Origin: Aquimarina mycalae
Lineage (GTDB): Bacteria; Bacteroidota; Bacteroidia; Flavobacteriales; Flavobacteriaceae
Length of the DNA: 64,000 nucleotides
Direction: 5' to 3'
Assembly: GCF_029906345.1 (NCBI RefSeq)
Contig: NZ_JARYGY010000005.1
Span: forward strand, 1 to 64,000
Below the pieces are notes generated by a model. It searched no databases. It was not told the origin of the DNA and saw only the letters and a list, made by a program, of their open reading frames with translations. Shown here piece after piece: positions 54,923 through 64,000 of this stretch; the stretch's first letter is position 1, and every line of letters begins with the position of its first letter. Made by a program: the position numbers and the translations under genes.

Positions 54923-55308
54923 TACTATTATTTTGAGTGTATGAGTCTAATGAGACTTAATTTAGTTTCTATAATTAAAACAATTGCCCCACTTATTGAA
55001 ACCAAATTTTTAAGTTGTTAGCGTAAACAATTCACCAAATCTCTCATTACTCATAGACTCTCATAACATATCTACTAATACACACCAAATTAATTGAGGA
55101 ACATATAATCATACCCTATATGTTCCTTTATTTATTCTACTATAATACGATCGGCCCTTAATTATTGGGGATTTCCTTATATAGTTTTATACTCTTAGGA
55201 AAAAACAGTTAAAACCCCCTTTTATTCTCTATTTTATATACGTATTTTTAACTCATAACGTATACATACCCATATTACCCGTCTAATTGCCTCTAAAAAA
55301 TAAGAGGT
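54923..55308. other. 386-bp spacer with a strong hairpin and a start-proximal stem
   Basis: Apart from the terminator at 55097-55127, the spacer contains a CCTCT/AGAGG stem (55290-55294 and 55303-55307) ending one base before the ATG at 55309. That stem could hide the start of the lipoprotein gene. No further gene was found. Confidence 0.4.
55097..55137 (+). terminator. Rho-independent terminator
   Basis: Perfect 11-bp stem AGGAACATATA (55097-55107) / TATATGTTCCT (55117-55127) with a nine-base loop, followed by TTATTTATT. It probably ends the small gene at 54922. Confidence 0.65.
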
Positions 55309-55632
55309 ATGCAAAATTATATTCGATTACGAAGTATTAGTCTATTATTAATACTCATTATTGGTTGTCAGAGTTGTATGTCAACCCGCGTTGTCAGTGA
55401 ATTTGATAATGATTCTGTAGTTAAACATTCTAAAACTTCATGGAGTTATGCTTGGGGATTAGTTACACCCAAAGATATTGATCCTGGATGTGAATCTAAA
55501 CGGATGAGTTCTGTAACAAGCGCTACCAATCTTGGATATATACTAATATCGGCAATAACGATTGGTATTGTAGTTCCACAAACGGTATCATGGGAATGTG
55601 CTCCTGTAGATGTTCCTATTGAGGATTTGTAA
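55309..55632 (+). CDS. Small lipoprotein, 107 residues
   Basis: A signal sequence and lipobox (LIIGC or QSCMS; two cysteines at about 20 and 23) lead a 107-residue protein with a second hydrophobic stretch near 75-95 (GYILISAITIGIVVPQTVSW). The SYAWGLVTPKDIDPGCE block and late WECAPV cysteine suggest a Bor-like small lipoprotein fold, but this is weak. It is 30 bp upstream of the FAD oxidase and likely co-transcribed. Confidence 0.6.
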   Translation: MQNYIRLRSISLLLILIIGCQSCMSTRVVSEFDNDSVVKHSKTSWSYAWGLVTPKDIDPGCESKRMSSVTSATNLGYILISAITIGIVVPQTVSWECAPVDVPIEDL

Positions 55633-55662
55633 TATCATTTAACAAAATTAAAAACAACAAAC

Positions 55663-57276
55663 ATGGCATTACCAAAGGGCATTGAAATATTACCAATCAC
55701 ATCCTGGGAAAACAGACATAAAAATTTTAAACAAAAGCTTACGAAAGATGCTTCTTTTAAAATTAGGAATGATCATTCGTTATCTAAAAGTTCAGAAAAA
55801 TATAAAGCTACTACTAAAAATATCCAATGGTTAATTGGCCACGCTATCAAAAATAACATCAGGCTTCGGGCGATGGGCAGTGGTTGGTCTTTTTCTAAGG
55901 TTGCTGTATCAGCTGGAGGAATCATTGATACTAAATCATTACGCCTCTCATTTTCTGTTTCGAAATCCTATGTTGCTGATGATTATTTAAACAAAGGAGG
56001 CGCTCCAGAAAATTTGTTTTTAGCACAATGTGGGATGTCTATTCTACAGCTGAATTCTAAACTAGAAAAAGAAAAAAGACCTAGTAGGTCTATTAAAGCA
56101 TCAGGCGCTAGTAATGGACAGACGATTGCAGGAGCATTATCTACAGGTACTCATGGTTCGGCGTTTAATGTTGGATCTTTACAAGATTTTGTAGTTGGAT
56201 TACATATAGTAGTTGGTAAGGATCGGCATATATGGTTAGAACCACATTCTAACCCAATCATGTCTGATAAATTTGTAAACTGGTTAGGAGCAGAACGTAT
56301 TCAGGATGATATTATGTTTAAAGCTGCTTTAGTGAGTTTTGGTAGTTTTGGTTTTATTCATGGAGTTTTAATAGAAACAGAGCCTAAATTTTTATTAGAA
56401 GAGCATCGTATAGATAAAATTGCATACAACAGTGCATTAAAAAATACCATGACTACTCAGAACTTTTCTGCTATAGAGAATATATTACCATTTCCACAAT
56501 CTTCTCCAGATCGAGAATTATACCATTTTGAAGTCTTAATAAATCCCTATGATTTTAAACCCAATGATACGGATAAAGGAGTTTTTATCAAAGTTGCATA
56601 TAAACGAAAGTATCGAGATGATTACACTCGTAGAACCAGAGATAGTAATGGATTAACTTATGGAGATGATTTATTAGGTTTGATACAAACCATGATGGAT
56701 AGCCTTGGGTCGTTATCTGTAAAGTTGGTTCCTAGTTTGGTAAACCTATTGTTTCCTTTGGCTTATAAAGAAACTGCTGCATTAGAAGGTACGATTGGTG
56801 AAACCTATAATAATACCAAATTTAGAGGAAAAGTAGCCAGTGCTGCTCTTGGAATTGATATTAAAGATAGTACAAAAGTAGTACAAGAAATACTGAATAT
56901 TATCGAAAACGGAGACCCTTTTCCTGGTGGTATATCTTTACGCTATGTAAAAGGAACCGATGCTTTATTGGGTTTTACTAAGTTTTCGAAAAGCTGTGTA
57001 TTAGAACTAGATGGTGTTGATTCTAAAGTAACCAGAAATTTTTATGAAAAAATATGGAATAGACTCGAAGCAATCAATATACCATATACACTACATTGGG
57101 GTAAAATTAATTTCAACCTTAATTTTAATAGAATTCAAAAAATGTATGGTGCTGCCACTGTACAACATTGGATAGATTCACGCAATGATCTTTTAGATGA
57201 TGATACTAGAGAAGTATTTACTAATAAATTTATCGAACAATGTGGTCTTGATAAAAAAACTGGGGCAATTGTTTAA
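55663..57276 (+). CDS. VAO-type FAD-linked oxidase (sugar/alditol oxidase-like)
   Basis: The 537-residue protein has a VAO-fold FAD-binding domain (about 55-245): NIRLRAMGSGWSFSKVAVS is the PP-loop, and ASNGQTIAGALSTGTHGSA is the flavin contact motif. A C-terminal substrate domain follows, with LHWGKINFN near the end, as in the gulonolactone/alditol/xylitol oxidases. It oxidises an alcohol or lactone with oxygen or another acceptor. No signal peptide. Substrate unknown. Confidence 0.87.
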   Translation: MALPKGIEILPITSWENRHKNFKQKLTKDASFKIRNDHSLSKSSEKYKATTKNIQWLIGHAIKNNIRLRAMGSGWSFSKVAVSAGGIIDTKSLRLSFSVSKSYVADDYLNKGGAPENLFLAQCGMSILQLNSKLEKEKRPSRSIKASGASNGQTIAGALSTGTHGSAFNVGSLQDFVVGLHIVVGKDRHIWLEPHSNPIMSDKFVNWLGAERIQDDIMFKAALVSFGSFGFIHGVLIETEPKFLLEEHRIDKIAYNSALKNTMTTQNFSAIENILPFPQSSPDRELYHFEVLINPYDFKPNDTDKGVFIKVAYKRKYRDDYTRRTRDSNGLTYGDDLLGLIQTMMDSLGSLSVKLVPSLVNLLFPLAYKETAALEGTIGETYNNTKFRGKVASAALGIDIKDSTKVVQEILNIIENGDPFPGGISLRYVKGTDALLGFTKFSKSCVLELDGVDSKVTRNFYEKIWNRLEAINIPYTLHWGKINFNLNFNRIQKMYGAATVQHWIDSRNDLLDDDTREVFTNKFIEQCGLDKKTGAIV

Positions 57277-57287
57277 ATTTATATTCT

Positions 57288-58121
57288 TTATTTAGATCTA
57301 TAAAACATATTAAGTACAAGACCTGTAATTACCATTACAGTTCCTACTAAACTCAAAAAAGGATACATATCACCAAATAAGAAAACTCCAGCAACCATGG
57401 TAAAAATGACTTCCATATATTTTAAAGAAACCACCTTATTGGTAGCTTGAGATTGAAATGCTTTCGTCATAAATAACTGACCAAAATAACCAAAAACACC
57501 TAAGCTTAGTAGTAATGGCCACTCAAGACCTTCTGGAGTTTTATTCCAATTAAAAATAGATAAAAGCCCTCCAAGCAAAGTAGCAATGCACATAAAATAG
57601 TTAACAATAACCACAGGATGATCTTTTACACCTATCTTGTTGATTAATACATAGACCACACCACTGAATATAGCGGATAAAACAATTAGGAACAATCCAA
57701 AAGAATCAATATCCGTATCAAAACCTTTAATAATCAATACCCCTATAAAAGCCATTAAAAAAAATGACCATTGTATATTTTTAACTTTTTCTCTCAAGAA
57801 TATAACCGCGAATATGGTAGCAAAAATTGGAGAAAGATACCGCAATGAAACAGCAGACCCTATTTTTAAATATGCTACAGACATAAAAAATAATCCCATA
57901 GAAGTTACGCCTGCCAAACCTCTATATATTAATAACTTTCTTTGATTTCCTAATACTGGGATTTTATAATACAGTAAAAAAGGGATTGTAAAAAATAATG
58001 TACCAATGGATCTAAAAAACACTAATTGATATGCGCTAAAACCAATTAAATACTTAACGAGTATATTCATAACCGTAAAGGAAATGGTACTCAAGATCAT
58101 AAAATATATAGCTTTCTTCAA
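57288..58121 (-). CDS. EamA/DMT-superfamily permease
   Basis: The 277-residue inner-membrane protein has ten helices in two EamA repeats (FRSIGTLFFTIPFLLYY in the first, YFGQLFMTKAFQSQATN in the second). It is convergent with the FAD oxidase and appears monocistronic. Substrate unknown. Confidence 0.87.
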   Translation of the reverse strand: MKKAIYFMILSTISFTVMNILVKYLIGFSAYQLVFFRSIGTLFFTIPFLLYYKIPVLGNQRKLLIYRGLAGVTSMGLFFMSVAYLKIGSAVSLRYLSPIFATIFAVIFLREKVKNIQWSFFLMAFIGVLIIKGFDTDIDSFGLFLIVLSAIFSGVVYVLINKIGVKDHPVVIVNYFMCIATLLGGLLSIFNWNKTPEGLEWPLLLSLGVFGYFGQLFMTKAFQSQATNKVVSLKYMEVIFTMVAGVFLFGDMYPFLSLVGTVMVITGLVLNMFYRSK

Positions 58122-58400
58122 ATATTTATTGTTTTTATAAAGTCAAAATATGTACTAATATTGGTATAGATCAAATATAAAACTTGCTTACATATAATAG
58201 ATCAAATACCGAATAAGTTATTCCTAAAAATATGCATCATGAATTATTAATTCTTTTCTTTTTGGCCTTCTTTTTGATATCTAAAAAATAAGGAAACCTA
58301 ATTGATGAATAAGTTTAATCCATACACATAAAGAAAACTAAATATAATTGTGAAATATTTTTACTAATTTAACCACCTATTTAATGTCCCCTAACCTACT

Positions 58401-59372
58401 ATGAAAAAAGTATTCCCCATACTTATATTACTTATATCTCAAGGCGTTTTTTGCCAAGTATATACTATTCAGGATTCAGTACAAAAATTCCCCATATCCT
58501 ATGCTACAATTTCTTTCGGAAATGGAAATGGACTATTTGCAGATGGAGATGGTGTATTCCAATTCACTAAAAAACGATATCCAGATATAGACTCTTTATA
58601 TATCTCTGCACTTGGTTATAAAGAATTGTCCATAAGTACTAAAAACTTACCTTCTACCATTTTATTAACTCAAGATATAGCAGAATTACAAGAGGTTGTG
58701 GTAAAAGCAGAAAATTTAGGGAAGTACAAAACGAAAAAAACCGCTTCCAAAGTACATGATGATTATTTTAAATGTTGGTTACCTACCGTAGAATCAGAAA
58801 TAGCGGTGTTTTTTCCTAGAGATCCTTTAAAATCAACAAAAATTTCGTCGGTATATTTACCCATAAAAATAGAGTCTTCTAATCGTTCTTCAGGGAAGAA
58901 GCAATCTTTTTCTACATTATTTAAAATGCAATTTTATAGAAATGATCAAGGTTTTCCAGGAAAAAGATTATCTGGAGAGGACATCATTTTTAGAATAACC
59001 AATAAGAATAAAACTAATTTCGAACTTGATATCTCTGAATATAAAGTTTTCATTCCGAAAGAAGGAATTTTTGTTTCAATACAAGTATTAGGATACACAG
59101 ATAAAGAAGGCAAACTACAACATACCAAAAAATATCATGAGGTAGAAACTCGTAAAGGTATTGTAAAAGTATCCACTACGTTTAGACCTTTACTTCCATT
59201 TACTAATAAAATAGAAAACAATATTACTTTTACACGAAGAATATTCTTTAAAAATAGAACCTGGCAGCGTTTCGATCGAAAATACAGCGAAAATAACTCC
59301 TTAATCCAAAAAGGCTTCATGAATTATGGTATGGGTATAAAAATGCACGTGTATGAGAAACAGCGTTTGTAA
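58401..59372 (+). CDS. Secreted CarboxypepD_reg-like domain protein
   Basis: The 323-residue protein has a signal peptide (about 1-18, FCQVYT cut region) and an N-terminal CarboxypepD_reg-like beta-sandwich (about 25-100) of the pattern VQKFPISYATISFGNGNG, IDSLYISALGYKEL. The C-terminal 220 residues are of unknown fold. Such domains in Bacteroidota are often cell-surface or periplasmic. It is followed after nine bases by a small membrane protein gene. Confidence 0.78.
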   Translation: MKKVFPILILLISQGVFCQVYTIQDSVQKFPISYATISFGNGNGLFADGDGVFQFTKKRYPDIDSLYISALGYKELSISTKNLPSTILLTQDIAELQEVVVKAENLGKYKTKKTASKVHDDYFKCWLPTVESEIAVFFPRDPLKSTKISSVYLPIKIESSNRSSGKKQSFSTLFKMQFYRNDQGFPGKRLSGEDIIFRITNKNKTNFELDISEYKVFIPKEGIFVSIQVLGYTDKEGKLQHTKKYHEVETRKGIVKVSTTFRPLLPFTNKIENNITFTRRIFFKNRTWQRFDRKYSENNSLIQKGFMNYGMGIKMHVYEKQRL

Positions 59373-59381
59373 TAAAAAACA

Positions 59382-59786
59382 ATGAAAATATTACTGTATA
59401 TTTTTATCGTCTTTACTATATTCTTTATACTCATTCTATTAAGGTATAGAATTACTTATACAAAGGTTATCAAAGGTACTTCTGAGGTAACATATAAACT
59501 AATCGATTTAGGGCAACAAGATATGTTTAGGTATTCTTTCGAATCTATTATAGGAAAGAAAAGAAGAGTGTTTCTAAAAAACAAAACCAATAATATTGAA
59601 TGGATTTATGTCGATAATAAAGATTTTGAAAAGCTATATCCAGAAAGTCCTTTGAAAATGAAAGAGAAGAACTATACTATTTTATTTAATTTTGAAACAA
59701 AACGTTTAGTATTTGGAGGACACCACAGAACTAAAATTACTGATATTCAAAAAATTAATAAGCAACCCGAAGTCTTAAAATCTTAA
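59382..59786 (+). CDS. Small membrane-anchored protein, 134 residues
   Basis: One N-terminal membrane helix (about 3-22) precedes a charged beta-rich domain, with YRFSFESIIGKKRR-like and RLVFGGHHR segments. I know no family. It is nine bases behind the CarboxypepD_reg-like gene, so co-transcribed. Confidence 0.65.
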   Translation: MKILLYIFIVFTIFFILILLRYRITYTKVIKGTSEVTYKLIDLGQQDMFRYSFESIIGKKRRVFLKNKTNNIEWIYVDNKDFEKLYPESPLKMKEKNYTILFNFETKRLVFGGHHRTKITDIQKINKQPEVLKS

Positions 59787-59853
59787 AAACCGAAACTAAA
59801 CACTAAAGTCTAAGTAATCTATTCTTAAAAAAAGTAGACCTAATACAGCTCTT

Positions 59854-61458
59854 TTAATCTAGAAAAGATCGTTTCTTATTATGTTGCACTACTACTTCTA
59901 AGGTGTTCTCTTGTATCGTTTTATTTTTTGTATAATGTACAGCATCTTCAATGGCAAGGAAATAATGATGCGCTCCTAAATTATCAGTAAATCCCGAGCG
60001 TTTCAGAAAATCTCGTACAGGCCCTATAGTTCCCGAGATTAATAATTGCACACCTAATTCTTCTAGATATTGATGGATATCTTCTAAAACGTGTAATCCT
60101 GTACTATCTATATCGTGAATATTAGTACTATCCAAAATCAAAAAATCAGGCAATTCATCTCGTTTGGCGATGAGATACAGAATGGCATCCTTAAAATAAC
60201 TGGTATTAGCAAAATACAATTGATCATCAAATCTAATTATTAAAGATTCTTTAGATCGTTTTGCATCTGGAAACCTATTGATATTACGATAATAATTAGT
60301 TTCAGGTATATTTACTAATTCTGCAACGTGAGGTCTAGAACTATAATATTGAAGAAAAATATAAGATAATATCACACCAATAAAAATTCCTTTTTCAACA
60401 CCAAAAATCAATGTTCCGATAAATGTAATAATCATTACGATAAATTCTCTTCTCCTAAGTTTCAAAAGATATTTTGCCTCACTAAAATTTATAAGACCAA
60501 ATACCGAAACCAGTATGATAGCAGCTAAAACTGCCTTAGGTATGTAATAAAAAAAAGAGGTTAGAAAAAGTAAAGAAATAATAACCATTACCACTGTTAT
60601 TATCGAAGAAACTGTGGTTTTTCCTCCTGCTTCGTCATTAATAGCAGATCTACTATAACTTCCAGAAGATGGAATCGCTTGAAAAAAGGCTCCTATTACT
60701 TTTGCAATACCTAAAGCTAATAATTCTTGATTAGGTCTAATCACATGATCTCTATTCTTCATTTCTAGAGATTTAGCAATCCCAATACTACCTACATACC
60801 CTATAAAAGTAACAGTCAACACTGAAGGTACTAGTGCAATCATTGTTTCGTAACTCATTTCAGGAATACTAAAAGATGGTAATCCCTTAGGTACATCTTC
60901 TATCACAGAAAGTCCCGAATTTTTTAAATCAAAAACAATTGTGATAACGGTAGAAATAATTAAAACAAACAGAGCTCCAGGAAAAGATTTCTTCCATTTT
61001 TTAAACACTTGCATAATCACTATAGAACATACACACATTCCTAAAGTAATGAGATGTATTGAAGAAATGTTTTCTATTACAAACCATAATGTTTCGTGGG
61101 TATATTTAAAATTAGGGACATCCATTCCTAACGATTCGCTAAGCTGCGAAATAATGATGATGATTGCGGCGGCAGAAATAAAACCAGAAATAACTGGTTG
61201 AGAAATAAGGTTTACCAAAAACCCCATTCTTAACAAACTCATTATCATTTGCAATATTCCAATTAACAAACCAGAAAAAATAACCAGATTCGTAAACTCT
61301 TGCGTAAAAGGTGTAGCTATTTGACTTACTCCACTCATCACAAGAATGGCTGTTACTGCGACTGGACCGATACTTAATTGTCTGGATGTACCAAATAAGG
61401 CATATAATATTAATGGAATTAAACACGCGTATAAGCCATAAATGGGTGGAGTACCCAT
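59854..61458 (-). CDS. SulP-family anion permease with STAS domain; natural start codon missing
   Basis: From the only usable ATG (61458) the product is 534 residues: about ten helices (GPVAVTAILVMSG, SGSYSRSAINDEAGGKT) and a C-terminal STAS domain (about 415-525, LDSTNIHDIDSTGLHVLEDI). The coding match continues upstream for 48 codons to 61602 (ALHKIFPILSVIKDY, GITVGVVLIPQAIAYALLM), which supplies the missing first helix. That stretch has no ATG, GTG, TTG or CTG codon. The real start was probably at the ATA at 61602 or thereabouts, so the gene is either a start-loss mutant or uses a rare start. Sulfate or bicarbonate are typical substrates. Confidence 0.85.
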   Translation of the reverse strand: MGTPPIYGLYACLIPLILYALFGTSRQLSIGPVAVTAILVMSGVSQIATPFTQEFTNLVIFSGLLIGILQMIMSLLRMGFLVNLISQPVISGFISAAAIIIIISQLSESLGMDVPNFKYTHETLWFVIENISSIHLITLGMCVCSIVIMQVFKKWKKSFPGALFVLIISTVITIVFDLKNSGLSVIEDVPKGLPSFSIPEMSYETMIALVPSVLTVTFIGYVGSIGIAKSLEMKNRDHVIRPNQELLALGIAKVIGAFFQAIPSSGSYSRSAINDEAGGKTTVSSIITVVMVIISLLFLTSFFYYIPKAVLAAIILVSVFGLINFSEAKYLLKLRRREFIVMIITFIGTLIFGVEKGIFIGVILSYIFLQYYSSRPHVAELVNIPETNYYRNINRFPDAKRSKESLIIRFDDQLYFANTSYFKDAILYLIAKRDELPDFLILDSTNIHDIDSTGLHVLEDIHQYLEELGVQLLISGTIGPVRDFLKRSGFTDNLGAHHYFLAIEDAVHYTKNKTIQENTLEVVVQHNKKRSFLD

Positions 61459-61692
61459 TAATAATGCATAGGCAATCGCTTGTGGAATAAGTACAACTCC
61501 TACTGTAATCCCTGCAATAGCATCGGAGCCAAATGTAGCTTTACTATAGTCTTTAATTACAGATAAAATAGGAAATATTTTGTGAAGTGCTTTAACTGTT
61601 ATGTGTTTTTTGGTTTATATGGTAAATCTACGATAGTTTCAGAATTAATACTAAATGAATTAAAAAAAGCATTAGTATTTTTTAGATTTACT

Positions 61693-61700
61693 TATTTTTG
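61693..61700 (+). promoter_or_regulatory. Bacteroidota -7 box of the TSUP gene
   Basis: TATTTTTG is an exact TAnnTTTG match whose centre lies about 20 bases before the ATG at 61718, giving a leader of about ten bases. Confidence 0.45.
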
Positions 61701-61717
61701 GATGATAACACTAGCCA

Positions 61718-62473
61718 ATGAACGAAACATTACTTCTTATCCTTCTTGCAATAGTAGGTTTTATTGCTGGAGTGATTAATACAATAGCTGGAGGCGGATC
61801 TTTACTAACCTTACCAATGCTCATTTTTATGGGCTTACCTCCTTCGATTGCCAATGGTACTAATAGAATTGGTATTTTTATTCAGAGTATCACTTCGGTA
61901 GCAGGGTTTAAAAGTAAAGGAATACAACCCTCTATTTTCAGCATCTATTTAGGCGTATCTGCTTTAATTGGCTCTTTAATTGGGGCAAGAATCGCAATCG
62001 ATATCAAAGGTGAAACTTTTAATAGAATACTTGCAATTGTAATGTTGGTTGTGGTATTAATTATGGTTTTTAAACCTAAAATAAATGCCGAAGAATTCAT
62101 AGAACGAATACAAGGTAAATATCGTGTCTTATCAATTCTTGCGTTTTTTGTTATTGGTATTTACGGGGGATTTATTCAAGCTGGTGTTGGTATTTTTATT
62201 CTTTTGGCACTTACTTCTATTAACAGAATGAGTCTAGTCAAATCTAATGCAGTAAAAGCACTGGTTGTTTTTATCTATACTATTGGAGCCTTAGCAATTT
62301 TCGCCTATGATAATCAAATTAATTATTTATACGGTTTTGTATTAGCTTTTGGTAATGCTTCTGGTGGTTGGATTGCTAGTAGATGGTCTGTAAAAAAAGG
62401 AGATGGTATTGTGAAAATATTCTTAGTAATTATGGTAATTGCTATGGCTATTAAGTTATGGATAGATAGTTAA
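61718..62473 (+). CDS. TSUP/TauE-SafE-family permease
   Basis: The 251-residue membrane protein has about eight helices in two halves. The repeated family motifs are VINTIAGGGSLLTLP in the first half and YGGFIQAGVGIFILLAL in the second. TSUP members move sulfite, sulfonates or other organic anions. It is divergent from the SulP gene, so two putative oxyanion carriers share one spacer. Whether they are co-regulated is not clear. Confidence 0.9.
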   Translation: MNETLLLILLAIVGFIAGVINTIAGGGSLLTLPMLIFMGLPPSIANGTNRIGIFIQSITSVAGFKSKGIQPSIFSIYLGVSALIGSLIGARIAIDIKGETFNRILAIVMLVVVLIMVFKPKINAEEFIERIQGKYRVLSILAFFVIGIYGGFIQAGVGIFILLALTSINRMSLVKSNAVKALVVFIYTIGALAIFAYDNQINYLYGFVLAFGNASGGWIASRWSVKKGDGIVKIFLVIMVIAMAIKLWIDS

Positions 62474-62542
62474 TCTTACATTAAAATGTTTTTGGTTTTA
62501 TAGTCATTTTATACCTTGTTACAGTAACTAAAACCAAATGTA

Positions 62543-63349
62543 ATGAAATCTCACATGCTATTCTTATGGGTTTTTTGCCTTTTTATATCTAGCTGCAAAC
62601 AAACTAAAAAAGAAGAAACAGTAGTACATCCAACTGTAGAGGAAACAGCTGTTAATGATGCTTCAACACAAAAACCAGTTTCTGATCTTAAAATAATTCC
62701 AATCATACACGCTACTGCAGTATTAGAGTATAAGGATAAAACTGTCTACATAGATCCAACAGACGGAACGAATGCTTTCAAAAATCAAAAAAGCCCTGAT
62801 TTAGTGCTTATTACTGATATTCACGGAGACCATATGAATATAGAAACATTAGATAGTCTTGATCTTTCTAAATCAAAAATTATAGCCCCACAAGCTGTCG
62901 CTGAAAAGCTTCCTGCAAGTTATACCGATCAACTGATTATTATCAACAATGGAGAAACTAAAGACATTGATGGTATATCAATAGAAGCAATACCTATGTA
63001 CAATTTAAGAAAAGAAGCACTTAAATTTCATGACAAAGGTCGTGGTAATGGATATGTAATTACATTAGGAGAAGAACGTTTATATTTTTCTGGAGATACT
63101 GAAGATATTCCAGAGATGCGAGCGTTACAGAATATTGATAAAGCATTTGTTTGTATGAACTTGCCATATACTATGACTGTAGAAAGCGCTGCGGATGCGG
63201 TTTTAGAGTTTAAACCAAAACAAATTTATCCCTATCATTATAGAGGGACTGAAGGGTTGAGTGATGTTATAAAATTTAAGGAAATCGTAAACAAAGGTGA
63301 CAATACAATCGAGGTAATACAACTAAATTGGTATCCTACTATAAAGTAA
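62543..63349 (+). CDS. Metallo-beta-lactamase-fold lipoprotein (UlaG-like)
   Basis: The 268-residue protein has a lipobox ending SSC (Cys18). The MBL core has the zinc motif TDIHGDHMN (HxHxDH variant IHGDHM), SGDTEDI and a late PYHYRGTEG histidine. The DPTDG loop (YIDPTDGTNAF) is of the UlaG-like branch. Hydrolytic substrate unknown. A 69-bp gap follows the TSUP gene. Confidence 0.85.
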   Translation: MKSHMLFLWVFCLFISSCKQTKKEETVVHPTVEETAVNDASTQKPVSDLKIIPIIHATAVLEYKDKTVYIDPTDGTNAFKNQKSPDLVLITDIHGDHMNIETLDSLDLSKSKIIAPQAVAEKLPASYTDQLIIINNGETKDIDGISIEAIPMYNLRKEALKFHDKGRGNGYVITLGEERLYFSGDTEDIPEMRALQNIDKAFVCMNLPYTMTVESAADAVLEFKPKQIYPYHYRGTEGLSDVIKFKEIVNKGDNTIEVIQLNWYPTIK

Positions 63350-63353
63350 AATT

Positions 63354-63393
63354 AAAAAAAGCATTTGCAGTATATAATCTGCAAATGCTTTTT
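63354..63393. terminator. Bidirectional rho-independent terminator
   Basis: Perfect 10-bp stem GCATTTGCAG (63361-63370) / CTGCAAATGC (63379-63388) with an eight-base loop. The A-run at the left and T-run at the right give U-tracts for the MBL gene and for the convergent cold-shock gene. Confidence 0.85.
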
Positions 63394-63417
63394 CTAATTT
63401 TTATTGTATCTATTTGA

Positions 63418-63867
63418 TTAGATCTTTTTTACTCGTACTGCATTCAATCCTTTCATACCCATTTCTAGCTCGAACTGCACTTTGTCTCCTTCTTTTACTT
63501 CTTGCATTAAACCATTAACATGGACAAAATATTTTTCTTGTGATTCCTGTTCTGTGATAAAACCATATCCTTTAGAATCATTAAAAAACGCTACTCTTCC
63601 TTTCTTAATAGGATCTTCTTCAACATGTTCTCTCTTAGGAATACCTATCTCTATTGAAGAAGCTTTCACTTTTTTCTTCTTTGATGGATCTGGTGGTGTA
63701 TCAGTAAGGTGGCCATTCTCATCAACATAAGCAATCATATTATCGAAACCACTCCCTTTTTTAGAATTTGCTCTGCGTTCTTCCTTCTTTTTCTGCTTCT
63801 CTTCGCGTTTCTTTAATTTCTTTTTTTCTTTTTCAATCTTGCTAAATGTCTGTTGTGATTTTGCCAT
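63418..63867 (-). CDS. Cold-shock-domain protein with basic coiled-coil N-terminus
   Basis: The 149-residue protein has a strongly basic, lysine/glutamate-rich helix (residues 1-38), a linker, and a C-terminal cold-shock domain (about 87-149). That domain carries the RNP1-type KGYGFITEQESQEKYFVHV and LNAVRVKKI. It binds single-stranded RNA or DNA. The domain lies at the C-terminus instead of standing alone, as in many Bacteroidota Csp-like proteins, and the N-terminal tail probably adds nucleic-acid contacts. Confidence 0.9.
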   Translation of the reverse strand: MAKSQQTFSKIEKEKKKLKKREEKQKKKEERRANSKKGSGFDNMIAYVDENGHLTDTPPDPSKKKKVKASSIEIGIPKREHVEEDPIKKGRVAFFNDSKGYGFITEQESQEKYFVHVNGLMQEVKEGDKVQFELEMGMKGLNAVRVKKI

Positions 63868-64000
63868 TCGTTATACTTCTATATTATTTATTAAACATGA
63901 ACTGCCATCGAAATACTAAACAAAAGATTGGAAAATAGCAATTTTTAAGATTGATTTACCGAATAATTAACTCAGTTGTTACAACGACCGTAACAATACA

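Noticed and set aside
1..64000. CRISPR arrays, tRNA/rRNA genes, prophage or plasmid genes
   Set aside because: I looked for repeat-spacer patterns, cloverleaf-type sequences and phage or replication families and found none.

Overview
The window is about 32% GC by eye, coding-dense and short-spaced. It lacks Shine-Dalgarno-like sites but has TAnnTTTG-type -7 boxes, often only a few bases before the start codon. It also carries families typical of the phylum: DUF6090, GG-leader peptides, glycine-zipper OmpA proteins, aspartyl-protease/PDZ proteins, a UMF1 transporter and a CarboxypepD_reg-like protein. I read it as a chromosomal segment of a (probably marine) Flavobacteriaceae bacterium. An Aquimarina-like genus is a guess. 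I found no rRNA, tRNA, CRISPR array, prophage or plasmid gene.

Layout. 1-120: end of an IS21-type insertion sequence that has cut off a membrane LytTR regulator. 0.9-6.6 kb: transporter, metallo-beta-lactamase-fold (MBL) hydrolase, short-chain dehydrogenase, TetR and Crp regulators, and an unusual prolyl-hydroxylase/WD40 fusion. 6.6-11.6 kb: a seven-gene operon (NIPSNAP, rhodanese, GNAT, small conserved protein, two PLP enzymes, PhzF) divergent from a LysR regulator, a candidate uncharacterised amino-acid or amine pathway. 12.6-21 kb: secreted amidohydrolase, two membrane AraC regulators, Hsp31/DJ-1-like protein, DUF6090 protein, drug MFS, YceI, and small genes. 21.3-24.1 kb: M16 protease lipoprotein.

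24.2-32.1 kb is a ten-gene, tightly packed biosynthetic operon: flavoprotein, methyltransferase, type III polyketide synthase, aspartyl protease-PDZ, lipoprotein, FabZ-like dehydratase, alpha/beta hydrolase, ketosynthase, acyl carrier protein (ACP), phosphopantetheinyl transferase. It suggests a dedicated ACP-bound starter made by a mini fatty-acid system, condensed by the type III PKS, then tailored by methylation and redox, giving a phenolic or pyrone lipid or a quinone. 32.2-34.8 kb holds a tandem duplication of a lipocalin plus OmpA gene pair. 35-45 kb has a UMF1 transporter, M48 protease, a GH31 glucosidase and the glycogen genes glgA-glgC-glgB.

45-64 kb: DNA alkylation repair, WYL regulator, Na+/H+ antiporter, pirin, and a RiPP-type locus at 50.9-52.8 kb. 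That locus has a 70-residue GG-leader precursor with a Cys-Trp-Cys core, then a radical SAM/SPASM maturase, a small Cys/His membrane protein and a double-OmpA protein. After it come YchJ, DUF2293, a VAO-type FAD oxidase with a lipoprotein, a DMT transporter, a SulP transporter whose natural start codon appears lost, a TSUP permease, an MBL lipoprotein and a cold-shock-domain protein. The RiPP locus, the type III PKS operon and the LysR-divergent operon are the best candidates for undescribed systems.
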